Notes: generated from the letters alone by a model not told the origin. DNA of 64,000 nt from Riptortus pedestris (GCA_019009955.1 CM032231.1:111434001-111498000), one strand, 5' to 3'. Shown: positions 12,080 through 22,762, counted from the first letter of the stretch. Made by a program: numbers and translations.

Positions 12080-12815
12080 CTAATTCGGTTTTAAATTCTT
12101 CTCTTCGTCCGTTAGTAGCCTACAGTCATAGAGTAAGTGTCTATAAGTCAGTTCAGTAGTAAAGTCACAGGAACAGTTTGGCTGACCTGTTAGGTCAAAA
12201 CGATTAAAATAAAAGTTTGCTCTCCGTGTCCTGTTAATAATTGTCTCAAGTAATAGACCTGTTGATGTTAATTTTTGCCCTAAATACTCTTTAATGTCTG
12301 GAATGAATAGTTTTAGATGTTGTCCTTTCGGAGTCGTATACCATTTCTGTTGCCATTTGTTAATTCAGTCAGTAAGTAATTGTGTTTTTAAGAGTGATTT
12401 TGTTATTTTGTTGTAGCATTCTGGAATTTTGGTATTTTTTGAGGCGGATATTGCTGATAAATCTGCGAGATCGTTTCCCAAAATTCCAGAATGCTTTTTG
12501 ATCCAGCAAAAATGCATGTGCACATTATTTTGTTTAAGTCTTTGTATGTAACTGTCTGCCAAAGGGTCATGAATTGTAAAGCGTTGTGGCTATCAGTGTA
12601 AATGTTAATGGATGTTTGTTGCCTATGTACATTAAACTATTTAAGATTGCAATTTATTCTGCCTGATTATTGGTACACAGTTATCCAAGCCTGAAATTTT
12701 GTATTTCTATTATTTCATCTCTTAATCAAAACTACAGAACCACAACCGACTCTGGTTTAATCCTTACTGCCATCAGTATAAAAGCTTATTTCGGCATTAT
12801 TGTTGGGATTTAAAC
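12080..12815 (-). pseudogene. LINE ORF2 C-terminus: RNase H plus zinc-knuckle-like tail
   Basis: This is the decayed 3' end of a non-LTR retrotransposon polyprotein. Read on the minus strand, the RNase H core is recognisable: FYTDGSK (first catalytic Asp) near 12795, a QAE-like segment broken by a stop, IYTDSHNAL near 12590, and WIKKHSGILGNDLAD near 12500. After one in-frame TGA (12363-12365, where Trp is expected) the frame continues through INKWQQKW and RTRRANFYFNRF. It then reaches a Cys-His cluster, CSCDFTTELTYRHLLYDC, and a stop at 12080-12082. RNase H followed by a C-x-C...H...C tail is typical of Jockey/I-group LINEs. Several stops and the missing reverse transcriptase make it non-functional. 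The 5' side is cut by the Helitron at 12879. Confidence 0.88.
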
Positions 12816-12878
12816 AAATACTTGGATATAATGAGGGATGCACAAGTCCTTATAATGGACTTCTCTTTATATTTCTTA

Positions 12879-13974
12879 TCTATATATATATAAAATTGTA
12901 ACCTCTGTCTGTACATTGATTTTTTTCGCGAAATTTCTTCGATAACTTTTCGTTTCACATGTCATAGACACCATATCTGCATTTTGTTTCTTTCGTGTAT
13001 GTTTGTTTGTTTGTTTGTTTGTTACCTTTTCATGCATAAACGGCCGAACCGAATTTTATGAAACTTGGTATGTATATTACTATTAACCCAACTTAGACTT
13101 TAGGCTATATTAATTTTTCTCTGAGACGAACAGGAGTGGGGGTTATAAGGGAAGCCTGAAATTAAAAATAGCGATATTTCGTTTTCTATTAGTTTTTCGG
13201 CAAATATGCACATAACAAAAGTTGTTTATTTTGTTATTTAGAGTAACTTTTGTTATATACACTTTTGTCGTATACCGATGTTTAAATGCGTTATACGCTA
13301 AAAATTATAGCGGGAGTCAACAATATTATTTGCCAAAAAAGACTAAACCGAACTAAATAAAACTCGGTATGTGTATTAGCAGTGAGGCCTTCATTATAAT
13401 AAGCCATACCAACATTTCTATGGACGGGCAGGAGTGGGGGTTATAAGGGAAGCCTGAAATTAAAAATAGTGCTATTTCGTTTCCTATTGGTTTTTCCGCA
13501 AATATAAACATAACAAAAGTTGTTTATTTTGTTATTTGGAGTAATTTTTGTTATATACACTTTTGCCGTATACCTAACTATAAATGAGTTATACGTTAAA
13601 ACTTTAGCGGGCACTAACGGCTGAAACGAACTTAACAAAACTCGGTATGTCAATTAGCATTAATTCTTCCATGATTATAAGTTATATTAAAATTTTTAGG
13701 TTCGAACGGGAGGGGGGGTTATAAGGGAGGCCTGAAATAAAAATTCACCATATTTACATGTATAAGAGACGGGAAATATAAAAATATCGAAGACTGTGAA
13801 GCCTTATCGAACAAATAATTCTATTATTAGCAAATCCACGGGAAAGACGGGTATCAATCCTAAACACTGGGACGGCTAAATGTCAAAATATTGTGCAATG
13901 TAAAGCCTGCTAAAAAATACCATCACCATTCAGCCTCAAATGAATTCCCGGGCGAAGCCGGGTATCTGAGCTAG
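12879..13974 (+). mobile_element. Helitron copy 1, non-autonomous, both ends intact
   Basis: The start is A|TCTATATATATATAAAATTG. The end is hairpin CCCGGGCGAAGCCGGG, eight bases, then CTAG|T at 13971-13974. This is the canonical Helitron format: host A and T flanks, no target duplication, 5' TC, 3' hairpin before CTRR. The interior holds two copies of a ~300-base module, each with an AACAAAAGTTG...AACTTTTGTT inverted repeat (near 13216 and 13507) and a GGAGTGGGGGTTATAAGGG block. There is no Rep/helicase frame, so transposition would need an autonomous partner. The 70-codon minus-strand frame at 13441-13653 is a by-product of the module. Confidence 0.9.
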
Positions 13975-13975
13975 T

Positions 13976-14112
13976 ATTTATATAAATTTAACCGGACTTC
14001 AGATTCGTCCTCTCGAAAGTAGGATCGATGGACACTTGAAGATATTTTTTGAAAATCGTTTCACCGAATAGAACCTGAAGAGCCGATCTCCCTTAAGTAG
14101 CGAGGTGTGAAT
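13976..14112 (+). mobile_element. HINE copy 6, 3' arm
   Basis: TATTTATATAAATTTAACCGG-type sequence followed by TAGGATCGATGGACA and GAAAATCG gives the post-microsatellite arm. The terminal palindrome is broken (GATCTCCCTTAAGTAG). It is plausibly the other half of the HINE that begins at 11181. Confidence 0.7.
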
Positions 14113-14540
14113 CCAGACTGAAGCTGTAAATCTGGAGTGGCCACCAAGGTGGCGACGAGTGACGACCCTGTGACGGGCAGCCGTCTCGTTACCGGCGACT
14201 CATGCATACGCAGATGCACTTTAGGACCATGTCGGCGTAATCGCCATGCATTCTCTAGCAAATGCAACAATAGCCTCACTAGATGAAGGACTGACTCCCT
14301 GGCTTCCTTTTATTGGCCCATGTTTAAACATGATGATGCGCTGAATAAGGAACCCACAGGGCCGTACGCAAATACTCACAATTCAGCTTTAGTTTATTTC
14401 ATATCTTCATTGATCAAAACCCTGGATCAAAAACGACAGATCGTTTACAAATATTCATTCAAGCAACCCAACTAGTTTCGAACGTTCGGAAATGAACGGG
14501 GTAGCTCTGAAAGTTATTTAGCACTCATCACAAAAGAAAA
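14113..14540. other. Unassigned sequence between HINEs
   Basis: A 72-codon minus-strand frame reaches in from 14061-14279, but its 3' part reads through the HINE arm and it has no motif. Nothing else is recognised. Confidence 0.4.
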
Positions 14541-15356
14541 GTCCTTCACGCAGGGGCTGCGTAAACTGAGCAGATTCCCTCGTGATGTTCAATAATAGAT
14601 AAATCTACATACTGCTAACACAACACCACCGTCAATATAAAGCGAATAAATACCATCGGTAATAAGAAATATTTCCCCTCCCAAAAGGGAGCATCTGAAA
14701 TGTAAACAAACGGGTCTGCCAAACCTCACAACGGAAAGAACAACAATTACTGAAATATATCAGAATATAAAATATTAATTTTATTCATGACTATTTACTA
14801 TATCTAGTACTCTAATTTATAATGGATCAAAATAATTTGTCTGAATTGGCAACCACCTCAATCAATCAAATTTTAGTAGTTGAAGAACTTAAGACATTGG
14901 AGGGGGGGGGGGGCAGAAACAGAACAGAACATATTTGCATGAATCTTGTGTATATATTAAATGTCTTTTGAAAACAATATTTGGTATTTAGGCTTCGAAT
15001 AAAGTGTATTATATAACAAAGTATTTTTTATGTAACGAGTAGAAGTGGGGGTTTGCTGAAGGCTGAAATTTGAAAAATGCAATTATCTCGGTTAATATTC
15101 AAGACAGGGAGTAAATTTATATAACTATTTTTATAGTACATTTAATTTACAATAAGATTGGAGCTAGACACTTTTTCGATCCGACGTATAGTAATAGAGA
15201 TATTTCGAATTTTCACAATTCTCCACCTTTAATCCCTCCTCACCATGTCCGATTTCAGCCGTAAAGAACTTGATCTTTCTTTTTACATGACACGACTAAA
15301 TGCCGAGGTTGCGATCAAACAATAATTCCGACCGCTTGAGCGGTAGCAGACATATA

Positions 15357-15418
<62 letters not shown>
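14541..15418 (+). mobile_element. HINE copy 7, 5' part (long subfamily)
   Basis: The start is GTCCTTCACGCAGGGGCTGC. This copy carries an extra ~240-base segment after the subterminal repeat (AATAGATAAATCTACATACTG onward), shared with the copies at 27417, 54479 and 58392. The anchor GAGCGGTAGCAGACA is near 15338 and the (TA)n array runs to 15418. The array is then interrupted by a Helitron end; the element resumes at 16778. Confidence 0.85.
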
Positions 15419-15419
<1 letters not shown>

Positions 15420-15480
15420 TAGCTCAGATACCCGGCTTCGCTCGAGAATTCATTCACTAGCTTCAGACAAATATATATAC
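15419..15480 (-). mobile_element. Helitron 3' end fragment, minus strand
   Basis: CTAGCTCAGATACCCGGCTT followed by CGCTCGAGAATTCATTC is the reverse complement of the Helitron 3' hairpin and CTAG terminus. It sits directly against the TA array of HINE copy 7, with an A before CTAG. Only the end is recognisable. Confidence 0.8.
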
Positions 15481-15580
15481 AGCTGTCTTTCTTTTTCATT
15501 ATATATATGATGATTATATTTTTAAACAATTAAATTATAATACATATTAGTTTTTTCTTTACTCCGATTATAATGTTTAA

Positions 15581-16670
15581 CCCTTAATTGGACAAGGACA
15601 TAATTAAATGAGAAAAAAAAAATTTTAACTTCTATTATTTCTTTTTATGGGTTAAATAAGGTAATTACTAAGTTAAAAAATTTGTTGTCATATTTGGGCA
15701 ACATATGCAAATGATGTATCTTCTAGGATACATTGTCCAATAAGCCGGTATAGAAAGAATGGTGGACGGAAATGAAACTCAATTGAAGTTGTTGTAAAAA
15801 AATTCTTTAATATACATTTTAAGATGAAAATATTGTATAAATACAATGAACTAACTAACGAATATGAACTGGCAAATGTTCACTTGAAAGAATATCAACC
15901 AAATTGAAGTTTGTTTGTGAAGTGACAGCCATTGGTTCATCTGGCACAACTTCCGAAGCTGCTTCCTCGCAGTCAAGATGTTCTTCAACAAAAACGTTTA
16001 AAAATTCGGCCGTTTGTAGAATAATTTCGTTGTCACGAAAAACGTTTTGAATTTCTTCTTCTTTGTCTTCTTCCTCATCACCGGAATCTGCGTTTTGCCG
16101 AGGAACCAAAGATAATAAATATGCTCCTCTTGAGGAAAATCGACTGCCCGAAAATATAACACGCACAAATCATACAAAAAGTCACACAATGACATAAATT
16201 ACTGCACACTATTAAATAAAAAACTTGATCAAAAGAACCGGTCGGATCACGGTCATTGCAATCTGCTAAATGGACAGTGTATCTCACAAGATACAATAAA
16301 TAAAATAGAATGTTTGGCGGAAATATCAAGTTAATCGATCAATTTTTTTTTAAATAATAGATTAGATATAATAATACACAATAACCATAATTTATAAACC
16401 ATGAATTATTGAAAAATTTAATAAATAACTCAATGCAAACTTCCCCAATTCGAGCCGGACGCCATATCTAGGTTAAAGTTGAGGTGGTTGTTGTGAAAGG
16501 CTATAAGTCGATGTTTATACACTGTGGACCACAGAAAAACTGATGGGGGAATAGGTGGAAGGGCGTAATGGTTTAACGGAAAAAGAGGGGGAGCTGATTG
16601 AAGCGACACAATTCAAACTAAAATTCCTTGAAAACCAAGTATCCTGTAGGATACACTGACCAATTAAGGG
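15581..16670 (-). mobile_element. piggyBac-like element, internally deleted
   Basis: Perfect TTAA duplications flank the element (15577-15580 and 16671-16674). Both ends start with the inverted repeat CCCTTAATTGG. An imperfect palindrome, GTATCCTGTAGGATAC, lies 15 bases inside the right end, with a relative (TATCTTCTAGGATACA) at about 15717-15732. This is the hallmark layout of piggyBac elements: TTAA target, terminal repeats beginning CCC, subterminal motifs. The length of 1.09 kb is far short of a complete autonomous element; only an N-terminal-like coding piece remains. Confidence 0.85.
15855..16166 (-). pseudogene. Possible N-terminal piece of piggyBac-like transposase
   Basis: A 103-codon frame inside the TTAA-flanked element. 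The middle is strongly acidic (DSGDEEEDKEEEI), and a second Asp/Glu-containing part follows (FVEEHLDCEEAASEVVPDEP). An acidic, low-complexity N-terminus before the catalytic core is usual in piggyBac transposases. No DDD catalytic segment or C-terminal Cys-rich domain is present, so it cannot act as a transposase. The first codon used is uncertain. The assignment rests mainly on position inside the element; an unrelated acidic ORF is possible. Confidence 0.5.
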
Positions 16671-16773
16671 TTAAGTTAGGACATTTTTGTTTTTTTAAGG
16701 CTGATGTCGGTTTGTAATCAAATTTAGGTTAACAAGTTTTAAATGAAATTAATTAATTGATCGTATGGCCTTA

Positions 16774-16777
<4 letters not shown>

Positions 16778-16839
<62 letters not shown>

Positions 16840-16968
16840 AAATTTTGATCGGACCTCATTTTCATCTTCTCCTGGGTAGGATTGATGGGCATTTGCAGAC
16901 ATTTTGTGAAAATCGCGTCATGAGGACGACCTTAACAGCTGATTGCCCTTAAGGGAAATCTGCTAATA
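16778..16968 (+). mobile_element. HINE copy 7, 3' part
   Basis: (TA)n at 16778-16836, then TTTTGATCGGACCTCATTTT, the arm with GTAGGATTGATGGGC, and the palindrome GATTGCCCTTAAGGGAAATC with TGCTAAT. Together with 14541-15418 it makes one element whose microsatellite was split by 1.36 kb of insertions. Confidence 0.87.
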
Positions 16969-16969
16969 A

Positions 16970-17108
16970 GCTGTTAAATTATGAAGCATTTTATTTGAAG
17001 TCGAAATATTAAATATTGTTCTCTTACGTCGTTTCACGGTAAATGCAAATACGTGATTCTCCTGGAAAATCTGTTTAGTTAACACATCCCCTGCGTGACG
17101 GACTTTTC
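16970..17108 (-). mobile_element. HINE 5' fragment, minus strand
   Basis: On the minus strand, GTCCGTCACGCAGGGGATGT opens at 17108. The body follows to the ATTATAACAGCTT-like block, where it meets the 3' end of copy 7 with no spacer. It is either the remnant of an older copy hit by copy 7 or an adjoining insertion. Confidence 0.75.
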
Positions 17109-17109
17109 T

Positions 17110-18840
17110 TTTTTTGTCGTGATTGTTAGGCCTTTGCTTAAATAAACAACTTGGTGGGAATACTTCCAATATATGAAACCCATTTCCCATATATGTGTGT
17201 GTGTTATAGTTTAGAAGGATATTGGTTTTGATCAACATTAAAGCATTTCGACGTTTCCACGGGAATGATCGTAAAGGATGTTTTTTTCTTATACTGAGTT
17301 GGTATTTTTTTTCTTATTCTGAGGTGGTTTTCGAGTTCGTTTTCCTTTCGAACTTAATTAACTATTTCTAGCTTCTTACGCAATAAAAGTCTAGTACAAA
17401 AATTAATGTATTAAGGAATGCGTCGGTTAGATGGACAACTATAAATAAGTGTAATTTAGAAACTTCATAATCCAATCATCTAGTCTCAGGTTATTTGGTT
17501 TAATTGTTGATTATTTTTTCTTTTAGGTTTTCACTATTATACTTAAAATGTGATTTTTTTATAACCTTTTTTTCTTAATAAAATCTTATATATATTTTCT
17601 TTCTGTTGTATGTAACGTTTTCACATTTTTGTGTGTGTTCCATGTTGCTTTTTTTCCTTCTTTATTGAAACTTACTGTGTTCTCAGTCATACTATATTTA
17701 TATACCAATTTATTTTTTTTCTAACTTCTTATTCAATTATGAGCAGGATTAAATAAATAAATTTCTTTAACAACAGTACTAACGGTCATAAAAGGAAGTA
17801 TTTTTATGCAAGATCCATTATAAAATCAATTTATTCATAATGTTTAATTAATCGGCAAACTAATTTTAAAAATAAATAAAAGTTAATTGCATTCTCAAAC
17901 ACAAATTTAGCCAAGAATAATTAACTTTTTTGCCTATCCAATTAACAAAGACCATATACGACTGGGTTATACCTTCGCAAGTAAATATGAATTTAACAAA
18001 TGGGTGTAAGAAATTTTTGTGTCCCTTCCAATGCTACTAAAGTCATATACGGGATTGTACAGAACACTTTATGAATAATTTATTGCCTACAGAAGGAAAA
18101 AGGTTTCTTCTTCTGCAAACAAGGTTGTAGGTACATTTCTTCACGAATAAGTTTAATTAATTTGTTTCTCTCCTTGGAATGGTATATGTCTTTAAAACCA
18201 TTTGAAGCCATCTTGTTTTTTGTATGTAAGTCTGCCAGCCATATATGAAAGACCAATATGTACAAGTTGGAATCACTCCTTTAATTAATGGCTTCTAAGG
18301 CACAACGAATATGGTATAAGTAATTGGATTGACTTAGGACTATTTTTTTAACTTAATTTCTTTACTGAATTTGTTTATTTAATTCGTTGAAGAAGTCTGA
18401 TTCCAAGGGACTCATATTCCCCTGCATTCTCATATTCAGTGTTTAGCATTCACAGACCACTTCGATGCAAGAAAGGCATCGACCAACTAAAAGCTGTAAG
18501 ACATTTTGAACCACAATGTAAACAATGCAACTACATGTATTCTGCCTCGAAAACATTAGGTTATATATAACAAAACATAAATGACTTAACACGTGCAACA
18601 CTTGTAGGTTATATAACAAAACAAATGGTTTAAAATCACATCCAACAAATGCTTTTAAAAAAAAAATTAAATAACATTCACTAATCTTTTTTAGCTGTGC
18701 TGTAAGCGAGCTTCGTGGTTGTACTATTGTACTGCATGTGTAACTGACCACATATCCTCGCCCCACCCCCTCCCATATATTTCCAGATTTTTCCAATTGC
18801 AAGACAACAGAGATGTTAACAATTGAGGCACTTTAGAAGT
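17110..18840. other. Unassigned AT-rich region
   Basis: No motif-bearing frame found. The longest frame, 119 codons on the minus strand at 18443-18802, has no recognisable domain. The stretch at 17500-17760 ends in TTAAATAAATAAAT and resembles a LINE 3' tail, too weakly to call. Confidence 0.4.
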
Positions 18841-18903
18841 ATGTCTGTTACCGCTCTAGAGGTCACAATTTGTGTTTGATCGTTACCAAAGTCGATATAT
18901 AAA
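18841..18903 (-). mobile_element. HINE internal fragment, minus strand
   Basis: GTCTGTTACCGCTCTAGAGG, then GTTTGATCGTTACCAAAGTC, is the complement of the first microsatellite anchor and the block before it. The rest of the element is absent. Confidence 0.7.
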
Positions 18904-19195
18904 CCGTATATATAAAACTGAACCCCCATGTACCAATCCCAGAGGACGTCTCATTGAAAATATTTTAGACAGTAACGCCCTAGTAGCCCTTAATGACGAC
19001 AGACCTACTCACTTATGCCGAAGCACCGGAACATACTCTAACATAGACCTATCACCATCCTCTCCAGACATACTCACACGGCTTACTTGGGAAACAAATT
19101 CAGAACCAATCAACAGTGACCATTTCCCCCTTCATTATTAGTCTTGATTCCCCTCCTGAAAATGTCCGAATTCCTCTCAAATACAGCTGCAAAAA
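18904..19195 (+). pseudogene. LINE endonuclease domain, C-terminal part
   Basis: The translated frame shows NPRGRLIENILDSNALVALN, then YSNIDLSPSSPDI, then SDHFPLHY. These match the last motifs of the apurinic-like endonuclease of Jockey-group non-LTR retrotransposons, including the catalytic SDH. The usual C-terminal run (ENVRIPLKYSCK) follows in the same frame after one stop at 19139-19141. The coding frame is then interrupted by a HINE and picks up at 19837 with KADWAKFE. The N-terminal half of the endonuclease is missing. Confidence 0.88.
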
Positions 19196-19653
19196 GTCCG
19201 TCACGCAGGTGCTGCGTAAACTAAGCAGATTTCCCACATGAAGTTTTACAATAGAGAAATTTCAGAATAAAGTGCCAAACGGGGTTACGGGAACGGCCCG
19301 AACTAGCTCTCGACGGAAACTCACGACTAGACCGGAAGTTAGACGATCTCAACTCAAGCTGAAAAAAGAAAAATGCAAATATCTCGGTTAATATTCAAGA
19401 TACAGAATAGTTGTATATAACAATATTTATAGTAAATTTCATATGTAATAAGATTGATCCTGTACAAGTTTTCGATCCGACAAATAGTAACGGAGATATT
19501 TCGAATTTTCGAAAATCCTCCCCTCTAAACCCCCCCCTCCCCGTGGTCCGATTTCAGCCGTTAACAAACTTGATCTTTCTTTTTACATAGAACGACTAAA
19601 TATCGAGTTTGGTAACGATCAAACAAAAATTGCGACCGCTAGAGCGGTAACAG

Positions 19654-19713
<60 letters not shown>

Positions 19714-19836
19714 TTTTGAACGGACATCATTTTCGTCATCTACTAGGTAGGATCGATGGACATTTGAAGAAAAATTTCGAAAATTCCGTCATGAGTACAA
19801 CCTCAATAGCTGATTTCTCTTAAGGGAAATCTGCTA
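19196..19836 (+). mobile_element. HINE copy 8, full length, inside a LINE coding region
   Basis: This is the best reference copy. In order: 5' hairpin (ACGCAGGTGCTGCGT), subterminal AGCAGATTTCCC at about 19224, C-rich tract at 19517-19543, anchor GCGGTAACAGACA at about 19644, (TA)n at 19657-19711, second anchor TTTTGAACGGACA, and 3' palindrome (one change, GATTTCTCTTAAGGGAAATC) then TGCTAA. The LINE frame reads ...KYSCK before and KADWAKFE after, with only A residues at the junctions, so the element sits in an A run with no visible target duplication. It has no coding capacity of its own. Confidence 0.95.
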
Positions 19837-20586
19837 AAAAGCAGACTGGGCTAAATTTGAGATAAGTATATAAGAGTATATGAGTGCGAATGACATTCAA
19901 ACAATTATAACAATATAATGTTATCAGCTGCAGAGACATCCATACCAAAAACAAAAATGAGAAACAAACACACACCTGTTTCTTGGTGGAACGATAAATG
20001 CATAAAAGCAGTGAAGGATAAACGCTCTGCCCTCGATAAGTTTAAGTTATATCAATCCGAAAATAATCTCATTAACTACAAAAAAGCCAAAGCGTTAGCA
20101 CGGTATACAGTTGTCCAAAGTAAAAAACAAATCTGGAGAAACTTCATATCAAATATGAACAGAAACACCTCTGCATGAGTAATATGGACCAGTATCCGCC
20201 TTTTGCAACATCGGAAATGCAAATCTGCTATTTCCGGTCTCAAAATTCAAAATCAAATTATTTCTTATCCCGAACTAATCTCCAACGCACTTGCTCAACA
20301 TTTCAGTACCATTACTAGATGCACTAGAAACCTTGCAAGCCAGTCCCCTGGTCCATCAGTTTTGAGCCCTTCTTACAATAGCCCATTAGATGAACCCTTT
20401 TCATATGTCGAGCTCTGTTCCGTATTAAGACATTCAAAAAATAACATTCCTGGTCCCGACAACATATCAGTAGATATGCTAAAGCATTTACCCAAAACTG
20501 GTACCTTAAAATTACTCTACATCAAAATACATTACTCTACAAAATTACAGATAATGTTCCTGAAAGCTGAAGGCAGAGCATCATAA
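19837..20586 (+). pseudogene. LINE linker and start of reverse transcriptase
   Basis: This continues the interrupted LINE. After KADWAKFE, the frame holds the linker VSWWNDKCIKAVKDKRSAL (near 19980) and a K/A-rich helix. A stop at 20176-20178 ends this stretch, and the next (20203-20586) continues through SNALAQHFSTI and PFSYVELCSVLRHSKNNIPG to GPDNISVDMLKHLP, the first reverse transcriptase block of Jockey-like elements. Two stops (about 19891 and 19916) also fall upstream, between KADW and the linker. The whole shows ordinary decay of a dead copy. Confidence 0.88.
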
Positions 20587-21465
20587 TCCCTGTTCTAAAA
20601 CAGAACTAAGATAAAACTAACAAGTTGTGTCAGTAAGTTATTTGAAAGAATGTTAAATAAACGACTGCTTTGGTTCCTTGAATCATCAGGCTCTCTATCA
20701 AAATTTCAATGTGGCTTTAGATAAAATCACTCCACAATGGACTATATTGTCAGGCTAAAAACGCCATCATAAATGCATTTATATACAAGAAAGCAGTCCT
20801 AGCCGTTTCATTTGATATTAAAAATGCTTTCAAAGCACAGTTTTTCAGAATGTAATTTTACCTCGGATCTCTGAATTTGTTGTTCAGGAAAAGCCCTCCG
20901 ATATATTCCAGGATTTCTTTCCAAAAGAGTAAGAAATAACACTCACACCTCTGTATTATTTAACCAGGAAATGGGTGTCCCTCAAGGGAGTGTTCTAAGC
21001 ACAACTCTATTTATTACTGCAACAATAAATAAACATTGAACCCATAAAAGAATTACGTGCAATGAAATACTTAGAGATAACCTTTGACAAACACCAAACA
21101 TGGGTACTCCCTCCCCCCCCCCCGGGCATGGGAGCCCACCGAATTCTAGACAAATCAACACCAAGCTCCGTAGTAACAAAATTATAATTAAGGAATGGTT
21201 ATCGAACCATAGGAGTACTAGACGGGGACAAGAAGTTGTTCTTGCCAGACTCAGGATAAGCCACACATACCCGTGTGGTGTGGGACACATAGATACTTAA
21301 TGACGAGGACAGACAACCATATATACAAATACTGCAACAAGCACCTACGGTAAAACTCATGCAGCACAGGCTGCATTCAACGAAAAAACCTTGACACCCC
21401 ATGATATGACAGAACTACTTACACACATCAGCCAATATATTAGGAAATACTAACATATCCGCGAG
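20587..21465 (+). pseudogene. LINE reverse transcriptase core and C-terminus, deleted
   Basis: Reading across frames gives IIPVLK, LFERMLNKRLLWFLESSGS, FQCGFR, AVLAVSFDIKNAF (first catalytic Asp region), and MGVPQGSVLSTTLF near 20985. The segment that should carry the second catalytic motif (F/YADD) is missing. The frame jumps to a thumb-like MKYLEITFDKHQTW near 21065 and then to a tail, INTKLRSNKIIIKEWL and VVLARLRISHTYPCGVGH, which belongs far downstream in an intact ORF2. At least two internal deletions have therefore occurred. The Cys-His tail is not recovered before a HINE/Helitron junction at about 21465. Confidence 0.85.
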
Positions 21466-21476
21466 AACGGTAACCG

Positions 21477-21510
<34 letters not shown>
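21455..21510 (+). mobile_element. HINE microsatellite-anchor fragment
   Basis: CGCGAGAACGGTAACCGACA followed by (TA)n is a diverged first anchor in plus orientation. It borders the 5' end of Helitron copy 2 and is all that remains of this HINE. Confidence 0.55.
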
Positions 21511-21524
<14 letters not shown>

Positions 21525-22762
21525 GTAACCTCTGTCTGTACATTGATTTTTTTCGCGAAATTTCACGATAACTTTTCGTTTCACATGTCATAGACACCAT
21601 AACTGCATTTTGTTTCTTTTGTGTATGTTTGTTTGTTTGTTACCTTTTCACGCATAAACGGCTGAACCGAATTTTATGAAACTTGGTATGTATATTACTA
21701 CTAGCCCAACTTAGACTTTAGGCTATATTAATATTCTCTAAAACGAACAGGAGTGGGGGTTATAAGGGAAGCCTGAAATTAAAAATAGTGATATTTCGTT
21801 TCCTATTGTTTTTTCGGCAAATATGCACATAACAAAAGTTATTTATTTTATTGTTTAGAGTAACTTTTGTTATGTACACTTTCGTCGTATACCTAAATAT
21901 AAATGAGTTATACGCTAAAAATTATAGTGGGAGTCATCAATTTTATTTGGCACAAAAGAATCAACCGAACTAAATAAAACTCGGTACGTGTATTAGGACT
22001 AAGGCCTTTATTATAACAAGCCATACCAACATTTCTAGGGACGGGCAGGAGTGGGGGTTGTAAGGGAGGCCAGAAAATAAATATAGCGGTATTTCGTTTC
22101 CTATTGTTTTTTTGGCAAATATAAACATCACAAAAGTTGTTTATTTTGTTATTTAGAGTAACTTTTGTTATATACACTTTTTTCGTATACCGAATTATAA
22201 ACGAGATATACGCTAAAACCTATAGCGGAAGTGAACAATTTTATTTGGGACAAAAGACCCAACCAAAATAAATAAAACTCGGTATGTGTATTAGCACTAA
22301 CGCTTTCATTATAACAAGCCATACTATCATTTCTAGGGACGGGCAGGAGTGGGGGTTGTGATGCCTGAATTTAAAAATAGCGGTATTTCGTTTTCTATTC
22401 GTTTTTCGGCAAATATGAACATAACAAAAGTTGTTTATTTTGTTATTTAGAGTAACTTTTGTCATATTCATTTTTGTCTTTTAACAAAGTATAAACGAGA
22501 TATACACTATAAACTAAAGCGGGAATAACTGAAATCTATGCATAATGCACAAGAGACGGGAAATATGACAATTTGGAGGACAGTGAAGACTTACATAAAA
22601 AATTAATTTTATTATTAACAAATGCCAACAACGGGTATTAACCCTAAACACTGGGACGGGTAAATGTCAAAATATTGTGCAAATTAAAGCCTTGCAAAAA
22701 AAAAAATACCATCACCATTCAGCCTCAAATCAATTCCCGGGCGAAGCCGGGTATCTGAGCTA

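Noticed and set aside
19196..19836. Reading the HINEs as ordinary terminal-inverted-repeat MITEs
   Set aside because: The inverted motif is subterminal, the 5' tip (GTCCGTCACGC) has no mirrored 3' tip, and the LINE insertion shows no target duplication.
21908..22471. Similar minus-strand frames in Helitron copy 2 (and 13441-13653 in copy 1) sharing KVTLNNKINNFC
   Set aside because: They recur because the module recurs. Frames break in other copies, so coding is not supported.
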